From an uncultured Schwartzia sp. (GTDB lineage: Bacteria; Bacillota; Negativicutes; Selenomonadales; Selenomonadaceae): a DNA stretch of 21,826 bases. Both the position numbers and the translations under genes were made by a program. Position 1 is the stretch's first letter. Every line of letters begins with the position of its first letter. The stretch lies in NCBI GenBank assembly GCA_905372875.1, contig CAJPQU010000012.1:1-21826 (forward strand), given 5' to 3'. This document shows, one piece after another, positions 1 to 8,225 of the stretch. The notes under the pieces were generated by a model, which saw nothing but the letters and a program-made list of their open reading frames with translations, was not told where the DNA came from and did not search any database.

Positions 1-746
1 TCGTAAGGCGGCGTTTTTTCCGGATCGAGCCAAAGGGCACCGCTGGCCGTCTTTCCCATTTTTTTACCATCGCTTTTCGTCAGGAGATTAAAGGTGAGAC
101 CGTAGACCGATTGATTTTCGAGACGCCGATTGAGCTCCACCCCGGCAATGATATTCGACCACTGATCGTCGCCGCCCATTTGCAGACGGCAGCCGTAACG
201 ACGCCGCAGCTCCAAAAAATCATAAGCCTGCATGACCATGTAGTTAAATTCCAAAAAGGTCAAGCCCTGCTCCCAGCGCTGCTTATAGCACTCTGCCGCC
301 AACATGCGGTTGACGGAGAAATGCGTCCCCACTTCCCGTAGAAGGGCGATATAGTTCAACTGACGCAGCCAATCGCCGTTATTGACCAAAAGTGCCCGTC
401 CTTCGGTAAAATCAACGAACCGCTCCATCTGTCTTTTGAAGCACTCACAATTATGCGCGATTCGTTCATCCGTCATCATCTGCCGCATATCGGTACGCCC
501 CGAAGGATCGCCTACCGTGCCGGTTCCCCCCCCCACGAGGCAGATAGGGCGATGTCCTGCTCGCTGCATGTGGGCCATGCCCATCAAAGCGATGAAATGG
601 CCGGCATGCAGGCTGTCCGCCGTGGGGTCAAAACCGATATAAAAAGTCACCGCTTCCGTCGCCAAAAGGCGGCGCAGCTCCTCTTCATTGGTGCATTGCG
701 CGATAAACCCGCGCTCCTTCAGCGTATCATAGACGTTTCCCGTCAA
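1..746 (-). CDS. tyrS: Tyrosyl-tRNA synthetase (partial, C-terminus beyond window)
   Basis: Class I aminoacyl-tRNA synthetase that charges tRNA-Tyr with tyrosine in the cytoplasm. About 248 residues are present; the family is usually 400-420, so the C-terminal anticodon/S4 part lies left of position 1. Visible are the N-terminus VYDTLKERGF, the HIGH-like motif in SLHAGH, LVGGGTGTVGDPSGR, and near the left edge the KMSKS-equivalent KMGKT followed by WLDPEKTPPYE. No ATG lies in frame upstream of VYDTLKERGF. The best start is TTG at 746-744, with a Shine-Dalgarno AAGGGAG (756-762) nine bases upstream. It lies 29 bases after the penicillin-binding protein gene and is probably co-transcribed with it. 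A run of nine G (coding strand) encodes the conserved GGG of the nucleotide-binding loop. Family assignment is certain; the start is probable. Confidence 0.96.
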   Translation of the reverse strand, partial: MTGNVYDTLKERGFIAQCTNEEELRRLLATEAVTFYIGFDPTADSLHAGHFIALMGMAHMQRAGHRPICLVGGGTGTVGDPSGRTDMRQMMTDERIAHNCECFKRQMERFVDFTEGRALLVNNGDWLRQLNYIALLREVGTHFSVNRMLAAECYKQRWEQGLTFLEFNYMVMQAYDFLELRRRYGCRLQMGGDDQWSNIIAGVELNRRLENQSVYGLTFNLLTKSDGKKMGKTASGALWLDPEKTPPY

Positions 747-775
747 CTCATCTCGCTCCCTTATCCCGCTCTCTT

Positions 776-2992
776 TTAATTTCTCCCTTTCCCCATACTG
801 TCGTTCATGCTCGGCGCCGGTGCGGCCGGCGTCGCGGACGAGCCAGCGGAAGTCGAGGCCGGTTGCCGGCCACCGCTCTCCGTCGGTTCCGGTGTCCCAA
901 TATTTTCGGATTTCTCTCTACTTTCTTCCTCACTGGCGTTACCGGCCGAATTCGGCCTTCCCGTATTGCCGGTTTTTCCTTCGTTACTGTTAGGACGAGT
1001 ACTTGAGGAAGACGATTTATTCCCCTTGCCCCGCGTATCCATCGTCGATGTCCGAGACTTATTCTCCTCACGCAACTCCGGCACCGTATCGCCTCGACTT
1101 TCGCTCACACCTTCGAAGGCGTGAACCGGCATTTCCGCCACCGCCGCAATCATGAAATCATGCCATATCGTCGCGGGCAGATTACCGCCCGTCATGCCGC
1201 CTAAATCGGTATTATCGTCGCAGCCAACCCAGACGCCAGCCACTAAATCTGGCGTATAGCCCACGAACCAAGCATCAAGATAATCGCTGGTCGTACCTGT
1301 CTTGCCTGCTGCCGGACGGCCGATATTTGCGCCGGTCCCCGTACCACGAGAGACGACCCCTTGGAGCATATCTGTCAGCTCCGCCGCACTGGTCTCGCTG
1401 ATGACACTCCTCTGCTGGGGCTTGGCCTGTTCTAAAACCTTGCCGTTTCGATCCAGTACCTTGAGGATCGCCACCGGCTCCACATGAACCCCTTGATTGG
1501 CAAACGTTCCGTAGGCACTGGTCAGTTCCAGCGGCGTTACCCCTCTCGTCATACCGCCCAACGCAGTGGCCAAATTCCGATCGTTTTGCGGACCATCCAG
1601 GACAAAGGTGGATATCCCCATCTCCTGCGCGTAATAAATCGGCTTGTCCATCCCCAATTTCTGTGCGATTTTCACCGTCGGTACATTCAGCGAATGCTCC
1701 GCCACGGTGCGCAGTGTCACTCTGCCGTTAAAGGTCCGATTATAGTTTTCCGGTTCCCAGTCCCCAATCTTTACCGGACTGTCTTCAATAACCGTCGCCG
1801 GAGAAAATTTATTTTCCAACGCCGCGACAAAGACGAAGGGCTTAAAGGCAGAACCGGGCTGTCGTTCCGCCATGGTGGCCCGATTGAACTGATCTGTTCC
1901 GCGCCCGCCGACCATGGCTTTGATCTGTCCTGTATGGGGATCGATGGCCACCAGCGCCCCTTGCGGCTGCTCAATGCCGTTTACTTTCTGATCGTAAAGG
2001 GGCAGATCCCGCATGGCCGCTTCCGCCGCCCGCTGCATATCCATATCAATGGTGGTGTAAATCTTGAGACCTTCTTTATAAACCGCATCCGCGCCGTAGC
2101 GTTCGATGAGCGTCTGGGTAACGTAATCAATGAAATAAGAAGCGACGGTAACTCCACCCAGCGGCTTTGGCTGTACCAATTTCAACTCGGCCTTCTTCAG
2201 TTCTCGGGCCGTACTTTCATCAATGTAATGGTACTTGCTCATTTGCTCCAGCACGACGGCCTTTCTCGCCTGTGCCGCCGCTAAGTTATTAAACGGGGAA
2301 TAATAGTTCGGGCTTTTCGGAATTCCCGCCAGCATGGCGCATTCGTTCAAGTTCAGCTCGCTGACATCCTTGCCGAAATACGTGCGTGCCGCCGCCTGCA
2401 CCCCGTAGGCCCCCTGCCCGAAATATATCTGATTTAAATAAAACTCCAAAATTTCCTGCTTTGTGTATTCCCGTTCCAACTGCAAGGCCAAAAACATTTC
2501 CTGCACCTTGCGGCGCAGCGTCCGCTCTTGGGTGAGATAAGCGTTCTTTGCCAACTGCTGGGTGATGGTAGAGCCGCCCTCCGCCACGCTGCCGTCCGAA
2601 ATATTCGCCCATAAAGCCCGCAAAATCCCCCGAGGATCAATGCCCGCGTGTTCATAGAATCGCGCGTCCTCCACCGCTACAAAAGCGTTCTGCAAATCCT
2701 TCGGAATTTGAGCCAATTTAACGGGAACCCGATTTTCCGTAGCGTGAATGTTGGCGATCTCATTGCCGTTCACATCATAGATCTGGGACGAGGATGCCGG
2801 CAGGAGATCATCCACTAAATTGGGTTTCGTGTTCATGCTGGCCGTCAAAAAGCCACAGCCGATGCCCGTCAGCATGACGATCACAACAATCGTAAAGCCC
2901 AATAAGATCCGCCCGAAACCGCCGGATTTTTTCCGGGGTTTCTTTGCTCGACCAGCGGTCGGCCGCTTTGTCCCGGCAGCACGTTTCTCCAT
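776..2992 (-). CDS. Class A penicillin-binding protein (glycosyltransferase/transpeptidase), PBP1A family
   Basis: Bifunctional murein synthase that polymerises lipid II and cross-links stem peptides on the outer face of the cytoplasmic membrane. The 738 residues comprise a short basic cytoplasmic N-terminus, one membrane helix (about 28-52), and a GT51 domain with the EDARFYEH motif near 108-115 and GGSTITQQLAKN near 139-150. The transpeptidase domain has SAFK (nucleophile Ser about 381), SLN (about 434) and KTGT (about 564). The last 110 or so residues are a Ser/Thr/Glu/Pro/Gly-rich, probably disordered tail. A longer reading starts at 3007, but its second and third codons are themselves the AGGAGG sequence that sits six bases before the ATG at 2992, so the shorter start is preferred. 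tyrS follows downstream. The family is certain; the exact paralogue name (ponA or mrcA) is not assigned. Confidence 0.95.
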   Translation of the reverse strand: MEKRAAGTKRPTAGRAKKPRKKSGGFGRILLGFTIVVIVMLTGIGCGFLTASMNTKPNLVDDLLPASSSQIYDVNGNEIANIHATENRVPVKLAQIPKDLQNAFVAVEDARFYEHAGIDPRGILRALWANISDGSVAEGGSTITQQLAKNAYLTQERTLRRKVQEMFLALQLEREYTKQEILEFYLNQIYFGQGAYGVQAAARTYFGKDVSELNLNECAMLAGIPKSPNYYSPFNNLAAAQARKAVVLEQMSKYHYIDESTARELKKAELKLVQPKPLGGVTVASYFIDYVTQTLIERYGADAVYKEGLKIYTTIDMDMQRAAEAAMRDLPLYDQKVNGIEQPQGALVAIDPHTGQIKAMVGGRGTDQFNRATMAERQPGSAFKPFVFVAALENKFSPATVIEDSPVKIGDWEPENYNRTFNGRVTLRTVAEHSLNVPTVKIAQKLGMDKPIYYAQEMGISTFVLDGPQNDRNLATALGGMTRGVTPLELTSAYGTFANQGVHVEPVAILKVLDRNGKVLEQAKPQQRSVISETSAAELTDMLQGVVSRGTGTGANIGRPAAGKTGTTSDYLDAWFVGYTPDLVAGVWVGCDDNTDLGGMTGGNLPATIWHDFMIAAVAEMPVHAFEGVSESRGDTVPELREENKSRTSTMDTRGKGNKSSSSSTRPNSNEGKTGNTGRPNSAGNASEEESREKSENIGTPEPTESGGRQPASTSAGSSATPAAPAPSMNDSMGKGRN

Positions 2993-2998
2993 GGAAAT

Positions 2999-3004
2999 CC
3001 TCCT
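2999..3004 (-). promoter_or_regulatory. Shine-Dalgarno AGGAGG that fixes the PBP start at 2992
   Basis: A perfect AGGAGG lies six bases before the ATG at 2992-2990. An upstream in-frame ATG at 3007 would place this sequence inside the coding region and has no comparable ribosome-binding site of its own. Confidence 0.8.
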
Positions 3005-3022
3005 CATAACAAACTTGCTCCC

Positions 3023-3031
3023 ATTCTATCA
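3023..3031 (-). promoter_or_regulatory. Candidate extended -10 promoter for PBP-tyrS
   Basis: On the minus strand the sequence TGATAGAAT forms a TGn extended -10 element in the 102-base gap between mutS2 and the PBP gene. No good -35 is present 16-18 bases upstream, which an extended -10 can tolerate. Transcription would start near 3016, giving a leader of roughly 24 bases before the ATG at 2992. The remaining gap is G-rich on this strand and shows no intrinsic terminator for mutS2. Confidence 0.45.
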
Positions 3032-3094
3032 CATCTTACCGATTCGTGCAGGGGTATTTTCTCCTCGCCCTCTCCCCCCCATCGGTATCTGCTC

Positions 3095-5482
3095 TCAGCG
3101 AAGCTCCACCAGCGTAGCCCCAGTGCCGCCGTCACTCATATCGGCAAAACGAAAACTGCAGACGCTTTGGTGACGCTTTAAGTAGTCATGTATGCCCTTG
3201 CGAAGCGCCCCAGTCCCCTTACCGTGGATGATCAGTACCTGCTTCAACCCCGCCAAGGAAGCGCCATCCAGAAATTTCCCTACCATCTGCTCGCCTTCGT
3301 CCACCATCATCCCTCGGATATCAATTTCCCGGCCCGCCGACGCCGTCTTGCCGAGAAATACCGCCGCGCTGTTTTGCCGAGGCGCCATGTCTTCCGGCAA
3401 CGCGTGCCCTACGCCCACAAATCGGCAGGCATCGCTCTTTAAGGTAGTCTTCAGGCTGCCCAGGAGAACATCCAATTCCTTCCCTCGAATCCCCGCTACC
3501 GTTCCCTTTTGCTCCAGCGACGGAACATAGACGGTATCTCCTACCCGCAGCGTCGCCAAATTTACCTTCTCCCCATAAGCGGCAGGCGAAGGGAAGTCCG
3601 GCCTCACGTTTTCCGCGGCGATCGCAAGACGGCTGCGAACTTCTTGCATCACCTGCTGCCGCTTCTTTACCCCCTGATCGTTGAACTGTTCCTTGAGTGC
3701 CCGAATGGTTTCTTCTGCTTCCCGCCGCGCGCGACGGATCATAGCTGTGCTTTCGCTGCGGGCTTTTCGCAGAATCTCGGCCTTTTGCTGCAAAAGTTCC
3801 TGACGCATCTTCTCCCATTTTTCTTCCAGCCGGGCAGCGCGCCGCTGGCGTTCCGCGATGTCAGCACTGCGTTCTTCATAGAGGCGCTTTTCCTTTTCCA
3901 GCGCGTTGACCACCTGTTCAAATTTGGCGTGATCGGCCTCCATGAGTTCCTTCCCCCGCATCACCAGTGATTTTGAAAGCCCCAGCCGGGTACTGATGGC
4001 AAACGCGTTGCTGGCCCCCGGAATACCGATGAGCAGTCGATACGTGGGGCGCAGGGTATCCGTGTCAAATTCCACACTGGCGTTTTCGATGCCTTCTTGG
4101 GTGTAGGCAAAGGTTTTCAGCGCCGAATAATGGGTGGTCGCCATCACGCTGACATTGATCTGCCGCAAGCGCTCCAATATGGCCATGGCCAGCGCGGCCC
4201 CCTCCTCCGGGTCAGTCCCCGCACCAATCTCATCCATGAGCAGGAGATCGTTTTCCTCCACCTCCGCCAAAATTCCCACGATATGCTTCATGTGGGCGGA
4301 AAAGGTGCTGAGACTCTGCTCAATGCTCTGCTCGTCGCCGATATCGGCATAAATATGCTGGTAGACAGCTAACTCCGACCCGAAGGCCGCTGGAATGAAG
4401 CAGCCCGACTGTGCCATGAGTGCCAGTAAACCCAAGGTCTTCATACTGACGGTCTTGCCACCGGTATTCGGCCCTGTGACCAACAGCATTCGATGGGGCG
4501 CACCCAAGAAAATATCGATGGGAACTACCCGATCCGGCGGCAAGAGCGGGTGCCGCGCACTTTTCAGGACCGTGTGCCCTTCCGTATTCAACAGCGGGCG
4601 AACGGCGCGCATACGGCGAGCCAGCTTTGCCTTGGCAAAGGTGAAATCAAAACGGGCCAGGATATCAGAATTTACCAGCAACACTTCGGCCGAGGCCGCG
4701 ATCTGCGCTGACAAAGCGCGCAATATCCGCGCCACTTCCTGCTGCTCCGCCAAGGCCAATTTCTTCGCCTCGTTATTCAGCTCTACCACTGTTATCGGCT
4801 CGATGAAGAGTGTCGCCCCCGTCGCCGACTGATCGTGAATGATGCCGGGGAAAGCCTGCCGGTATTCCTGCTTGACGGGAATTACATAACGATTGTCCCG
4901 CACAGTGATGATGGGATCCTGAAAGACCTTTGTATACGCCGGATCGTGGAGGATATCGTTCAAAAACGCCTTAATGCGGCGCTGCGCTGACCGTATACTG
5001 CGTCGAATGCGAAAAAGTTCAGGGGTAGCATCATCTCGGAGCAGGCCGTGTTCGTCAAAGGTGTTCTCCAGATTGCGCTCCAACTGCCCCTGTATCTCAA
5101 TACGACGTGCCCACTCTTTGAGAATGGAGGATTCCATGGACAGTTCTTTGAAGAATCGCTTGACCTGCCGCATGGCGTAGAGGGTCTCCAAAACCGCCCA
5201 AAGGTCTTCCGATTCTAAGAGCGCCCCTTTTTGCGCTTTTGCCAGCAAAGGACGGATATCGTGAAAGCCTCCTAAGGGCAGCGCCGCCACGGAGAGAACT
5301 TCTGCCGCTTCCGCCGTTTCCGTCAGCCAGCCCTCGATCTCCTCCCGATCCGCCGAAGGAAGGAGCTTCTCCGTTAACTCTCGTCCCAAAGAAGAGCCGG
5401 CTTCTTCCCGCAGAAGAAGGCGAATTTTATCGTATTCCAAAACGCGCTGTAAATCTTTATCCATAACCTGTCTCTCGTACAT
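3095..5482 (-). CDS. mutS2: Endonuclease MutS2 / RqcU-like ATPase with Smr domain
   Basis: MutS-family ATPase lacking the mismatch-recognition domain. Family members are implicated in suppressing recombination and, in Bacillus, in splitting collided ribosomes. The 795 residues comprise an N-terminal core/clamp with a long coiled-coil, Walker A GPNTGGKT (337-344), Walker B LLLMDE with the following GAGTDP (about 413-424), a second Lys/Glu/Arg-rich coiled-coil (about 520-640), and a C-terminal Smr nuclease-like domain (about 719-795) with DIRG and HGKGTG (753-758). Length matches the family (about 780-790). The start is uncertain: ATG at 5482 gives the longest frame, while ATG at 5464 begins MDKDLQRVLEYDKI, resembles other family N-termini, and has GAGAG seven bases upstream. 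The upstream U32 gene ends only three bases before the longer start, so the two are very likely co-transcribed. Confidence 0.95.
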   Translation of the reverse strand: MYERQVMDKDLQRVLEYDKIRLLLREEAGSSLGRELTEKLLPSADREEIEGWLTETAEAAEVLSVAALPLGGFHDIRPLLAKAQKGALLESEDLWAVLETLYAMRQVKRFFKELSMESSILKEWARRIEIQGQLERNLENTFDEHGLLRDDATPELFRIRRSIRSAQRRIKAFLNDILHDPAYTKVFQDPIITVRDNRYVIPVKQEYRQAFPGIIHDQSATGATLFIEPITVVELNNEAKKLALAEQQEVARILRALSAQIAASAEVLLVNSDILARFDFTFAKAKLARRMRAVRPLLNTEGHTVLKSARHPLLPPDRVVPIDIFLGAPHRMLLVTGPNTGGKTVSMKTLGLLALMAQSGCFIPAAFGSELAVYQHIYADIGDEQSIEQSLSTFSAHMKHIVGILAEVEENDLLLMDEIGAGTDPEEGAALAMAILERLRQINVSVMATTHYSALKTFAYTQEGIENASVEFDTDTLRPTYRLLIGIPGASNAFAISTRLGLSKSLVMRGKELMEADHAKFEQVVNALEKEKRLYEERSADIAERQRRAARLEEKWEKMRQELLQQKAEILRKARSESTAMIRRARREAEETIRALKEQFNDQGVKKRQQVMQEVRSRLAIAAENVRPDFPSPAAYGEKVNLATLRVGDTVYVPSLEQKGTVAGIRGKELDVLLGSLKTTLKSDACRFVGVGHALPEDMAPRQNSAAVFLGKTASAGREIDIRGMMVDEGEQMVGKFLDGASLAGLKQVLIIHGKGTGALRKGIHDYLKRHQSVCSFRFADMSDGGTGATLVELR

Positions 5483-5485
5483 CTC

Positions 5486-7972
5486 TCATAAAACGCCGCG
5501 GAAATAATGTCCGCGCGTAAAATCTTTGCCCTCGGCGATCTGACATCGTTTTTCCTCTTCCGCCGTCAGCGGCCCGCCCCGCAGGAACTCACCATAGCGC
5601 TGCACGATGGCCGCTAATTGCCTCCCCCCATAGTAACGACCTTCAATGCGAATACGGTCAATCCCCATCGCCGCAAAGCGCTGTACATGGGGCAGCATGC
5701 TCAAGGGCCGGGAATTTAAAACGTGCATTTGGCAGAAACCGTCCGTCACCAGGGGGAACAAGGCGTTCTTGCGATCTTTTAGGAAATAGCGTTTCCCTTG
5801 GCAGGGCGCCGAACAGGAGGTTACCCCCACGCCGCCCAAGAAGCTTCCCATGGCACAGTAAGCGGAAATCATGAGTTCTAAATACCCGCCGGCGATGGCT
5901 TCCAAGGGGAGCGGGCTGTTTTTTGCCAATACTTCGATTTGATGAAAGTTCAATTCCGGCGACAACGTGACCCGCTCGACGCCTAAATCTTTTAATTCCG
6001 CCGCCGCCGACCGATTGTAAACGATGAGGGAAAAATCGCTTTGGATGGGAATGTCCGTATATTCCCGCACCAAGGCTAAGGTACCGAGATTATGAACGTT
6101 GATCCCTTCCGGCGGGAAATCCCGAAACGCTTCCAAAAGCGATTGAAACCACGGCAGCCATGCCTCCCGCAAGACGCGGGGCGTATTGAAGCGAATGATT
6201 TTCCCCCGGGTCCGTACCATCTCCCAGGCCCGACGATAATCTTCCGGCGGCAGAATTTGATGATGCCAAACATCGCCCCCGAAAAGGATCCCGTCCGCAC
6301 CGGCATCCAAGGCACACTGTACCATCTCCACAGAAGCGACGCTGACCATTAGCTTCGTTTCCATTGGTGAAGGGCGCCCTGACCGGCTTTTTGCCGCCAA
6401 TGTCACTGGAGAAAGAGCGGGCCGCCCATACCGTTTGAGCCGAGCCGCATCTAAAAGAGCCGTCCCCCGGCGGCGCAGATCGTTCAGGACGCTCACCGGC
6501 ACCATGACGCTGGGAGCAATGTCAGCGGTAAACGATGACAATTCGTAAACGGTCGCCCCTAAACGCGCTATCTGCTTATACGCCGTCTCATAGGTCAGCG
6601 CTCGATTTTCCGCCACTACGGCGACAAAATCCGAAATCGCCGTCACCCGACCGCCCTCCGCCGTCGTCATCACCAATGCCACCGGTTCCCCAATGGCGGC
6701 CCGAAGATGTACGCCAATCGGAAATCGACGTACCGGCGCGCCGGCTTGGAAAGACTGCCGGGCCGCCTGCATCAGCGCCGCATCGTAGATCCGAAACAGG
6801 CGATCATGCGCCCCCACCGGCTTATCCAAAGGCAGACAAACCGTCTCCCCTTTTCGCCCCATTGTCAGGGAACGCCCCTTCTTGTCCTGTATCTTCGTTA
6901 CGGTAACGGCTGTCCGACCGCCTACTTTGATCCAGAAGTCGATCTCATCGCCGAGATGGATCTCCTCCAAAAGTTTTACCGTAACCCGTCGCTTTTCTTT
7001 ATCATAGTCAACCACTCGCCCTACCAAAAGCCCTCGATTATTCGGCTTGCGATCGCTCATCATGGCCCGCCCCGGCGGCTTCATCAAATATGCGGTGGTA
7101 AAATCCCGATTAAAGATCTGCGCCAGCGCCCGGTGATCTTCCTCCACCGGAGCGGGGGGAGCCTTCTCTCCCATCGCCGCGTCAATCGCCCGCCGATAGA
7201 CCTTAGTCACAACGGCCACGTACTCGGGCCGCTTCATCCGCCCCTCAATTTTCAGCGAAGTGACTCCCGCCTCAATCAGGGCGGGCAAAAGTTCCACCGT
7301 ATTGAGATCCCGGGGCGAAAGCAGAAATTGCCCCACCTTCTGCCCCAGCATATCTCGCCCCGTCTCGTCCACCAACGTATAGGGCAAACGGCAAGGCTGC
7401 GCGCACCGGCCCCGATTGCCTGACCGTCCGCCGATGAGACTGCTCATCAGACATTGTCCAGAATAGCAGATACAGAGGGCGCCGTGAGCAAATACTTCGA
7501 TCTCCACCCGGCTGTGGCGGCAGATATGGCGAATCTCCCGGAGTGAAAGTTCCCGGGCGAGAACCACCCGGGAAAAACCCAAGCGCTCCAAGGCCTGTAC
7601 CCCGGACAAATTGTGAACGGTCATCTGGGTACTGGCATGAAGCGGCATATCCGGAACCACTTGCTGCGCTAAACGCGCCGCCCCCAAGTCCTGCACTAAA
7701 ATGGCATCAGCTCCGGCTTCATAGAGAAACCGCAGATACGCCGCCAAAGCCTCCAATTCTTCATCCGCCACGATGGTATTCACCGTGACATGCACTGCCA
7801 CATCCCGCAGGTGAGCGAAACGTATCGCCTCCCGCAGCGCCCCTTCGTCAAAATTCGGCGCATAGGCGCGGGCGCCAAATTGTTGCCCGGCTAAATAGAC
7901 GGCATTGGCCCCGTTCTCGATGGCCGCCGTGAAAGCCTCCCGGCTGCCTGCCGGAGCCAATAATTCTAACAC
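5486..7972 (-). CDS. Tandem U32-family protein (RlhA-like, DUF3656 type)
   Basis: Annotated families of this type are called peptidase U32, but characterised members are iron-sulfur enzymes of RNA or ubiquinone hydroxylation; the E. coli relative RlhA hydroxylates 23S rRNA C2501. The 828 residues begin LELLAPAGS. A first U32 module has HGALC and SGQC, GGRSGNRGRC and AQPC (Cys 167, 169, 174, 190, 194). A middle beta-rich part (about 290-520) resembles DUF3656. A second U32-like module (about 540-810) carries its own cysteines at 706, 720, 724 and 747. E. coli RlhA is about 650 residues, so this is a longer, two-cluster form. The start is GTG with GGGGGAG seven bases upstream. Specific substrate is inferred, not shown. 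Confidence 0.88.
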   Translation of the reverse strand: MLELLAPAGSREAFTAAIENGANAVYLAGQQFGARAYAPNFDEGALREAIRFAHLRDVAVHVTVNTIVADEELEALAAYLRFLYEAGADAILVQDLGAARLAQQVVPDMPLHASTQMTVHNLSGVQALERLGFSRVVLARELSLREIRHICRHSRVEIEVFAHGALCICYSGQCLMSSLIGGRSGNRGRCAQPCRLPYTLVDETGRDMLGQKVGQFLLSPRDLNTVELLPALIEAGVTSLKIEGRMKRPEYVAVVTKVYRRAIDAAMGEKAPPAPVEEDHRALAQIFNRDFTTAYLMKPPGRAMMSDRKPNNRGLLVGRVVDYDKEKRRVTVKLLEEIHLGDEIDFWIKVGGRTAVTVTKIQDKKGRSLTMGRKGETVCLPLDKPVGAHDRLFRIYDAALMQAARQSFQAGAPVRRFPIGVHLRAAIGEPVALVMTTAEGGRVTAISDFVAVVAENRALTYETAYKQIARLGATVYELSSFTADIAPSVMVPVSVLNDLRRRGTALLDAARLKRYGRPALSPVTLAAKSRSGRPSPMETKLMVSVASVEMVQCALDAGADGILFGGDVWHHQILPPEDYRRAWEMVRTRGKIIRFNTPRVLREAWLPWFQSLLEAFRDFPPEGINVHNLGTLALVREYTDIPIQSDFSLIVYNRSAAAELKDLGVERVTLSPELNFHQIEVLAKNSPLPLEAIAGGYLELMISAYCAMGSFLGGVGVTSCSAPCQGKRYFLKDRKNALFPLVTDGFCQMHVLNSRPLSMLPHVQRFAAMGIDRIRIEGRYYGGRQLAAIVQRYGEFLRGGPLTAEEEKRCQIAEGKDFTRGHYFRGVL

Positions 7973-8000
7973 GCCTGCTCTCCCCCGTTGCCCGCCCCAC

Positions 8001-8162
8001 TCAGGGCTTCTTTCCCTGCCCGTCGGCAGGTGGTTTCTTTTCTTCCTTTGGCAGGCGGTTTTTCCGCGCTTCCAGGTAAAGCATTACCAGCGCGATCGTC
8101 GATAAAACAGCCGCAAAAATGTAAAGGATGAGCGTTTCCATATCCATTTGGATGTTCAGCAA
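8001..8162 (-). CDS. Small single-pass membrane protein, unknown function
   Basis: A short frame on the minus strand between scpB and the U32 gene, ending TGA at 8001. It encodes one hydrophobic helix (TLILYIFAAVLSTIALVMLY), then a basic linker (LEARKNRLPKEEKK) and a short Pro/Gly/Lys tail, which predicts a membrane anchor with a cytoplasmic charged tail. I do not recognise a family. ATG codons at 8147 and 8141 give 48 or 46 residues but lack a Shine-Dalgarno. GGCGGAG at 8167-8173 instead favours TTG at 8162 (53 residues) or CTG at 8159. It is spaced 28 bases before the U32 start and is likely translated on the same transcript. The clean hydrophobic-then-basic pattern argues that it is real; its role is unknown. 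Confidence 0.6.
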   Translation of the reverse strand: MLNIQMDMETLILYIFAAVLSTIALVMLYLEARKNRLPKEEKKPPADGQGKKP

Positions 8163-8200
8163 AAATCTCCGCCCCCTTTCCGCCTATGGGGAAAATCTTC

Positions 8201-8225
8201 CCTTGATTACTGACGGTAATCAAGG
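8201..8225 (-). terminator. Perfect 10-bp hairpin across the scpB stop, weak terminator candidate
   Basis: A perfect 10-base inverted repeat (8201-8210 with 8216-8225) with a five-base loop spans the scpB stop codon at 8220-8222. On the minus-strand transcript the stem is followed by GAAGATTTTC, so the U-run is short and displaced. It could be a weak terminator, an RNA processing or stability element, or both. A competing five-base stem (8189-8202) overlaps its downstream arm. Confidence 0.35.

Noticed and set aside
1484..2284. 266-codon frame on the plus strand
   Set aside because: It lies antisense to the PBP gene, whose protein has all catalytic motifs in the other strand; the plus-strand product has no recognisable fold.
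6707..7423. 238-codon frame on the plus strand
   Set aside because: It is a shadow of the U32 gene in GC-rich DNA, with a proline/arginine/histidine-rich product.
7966..8223. 85-codon minus-strand frame over the scpB-U32 junction
   Set aside because: It is low in hydrophobic structure and overlaps a frame with a clear membrane helix in another phase; the latter is more plausible.
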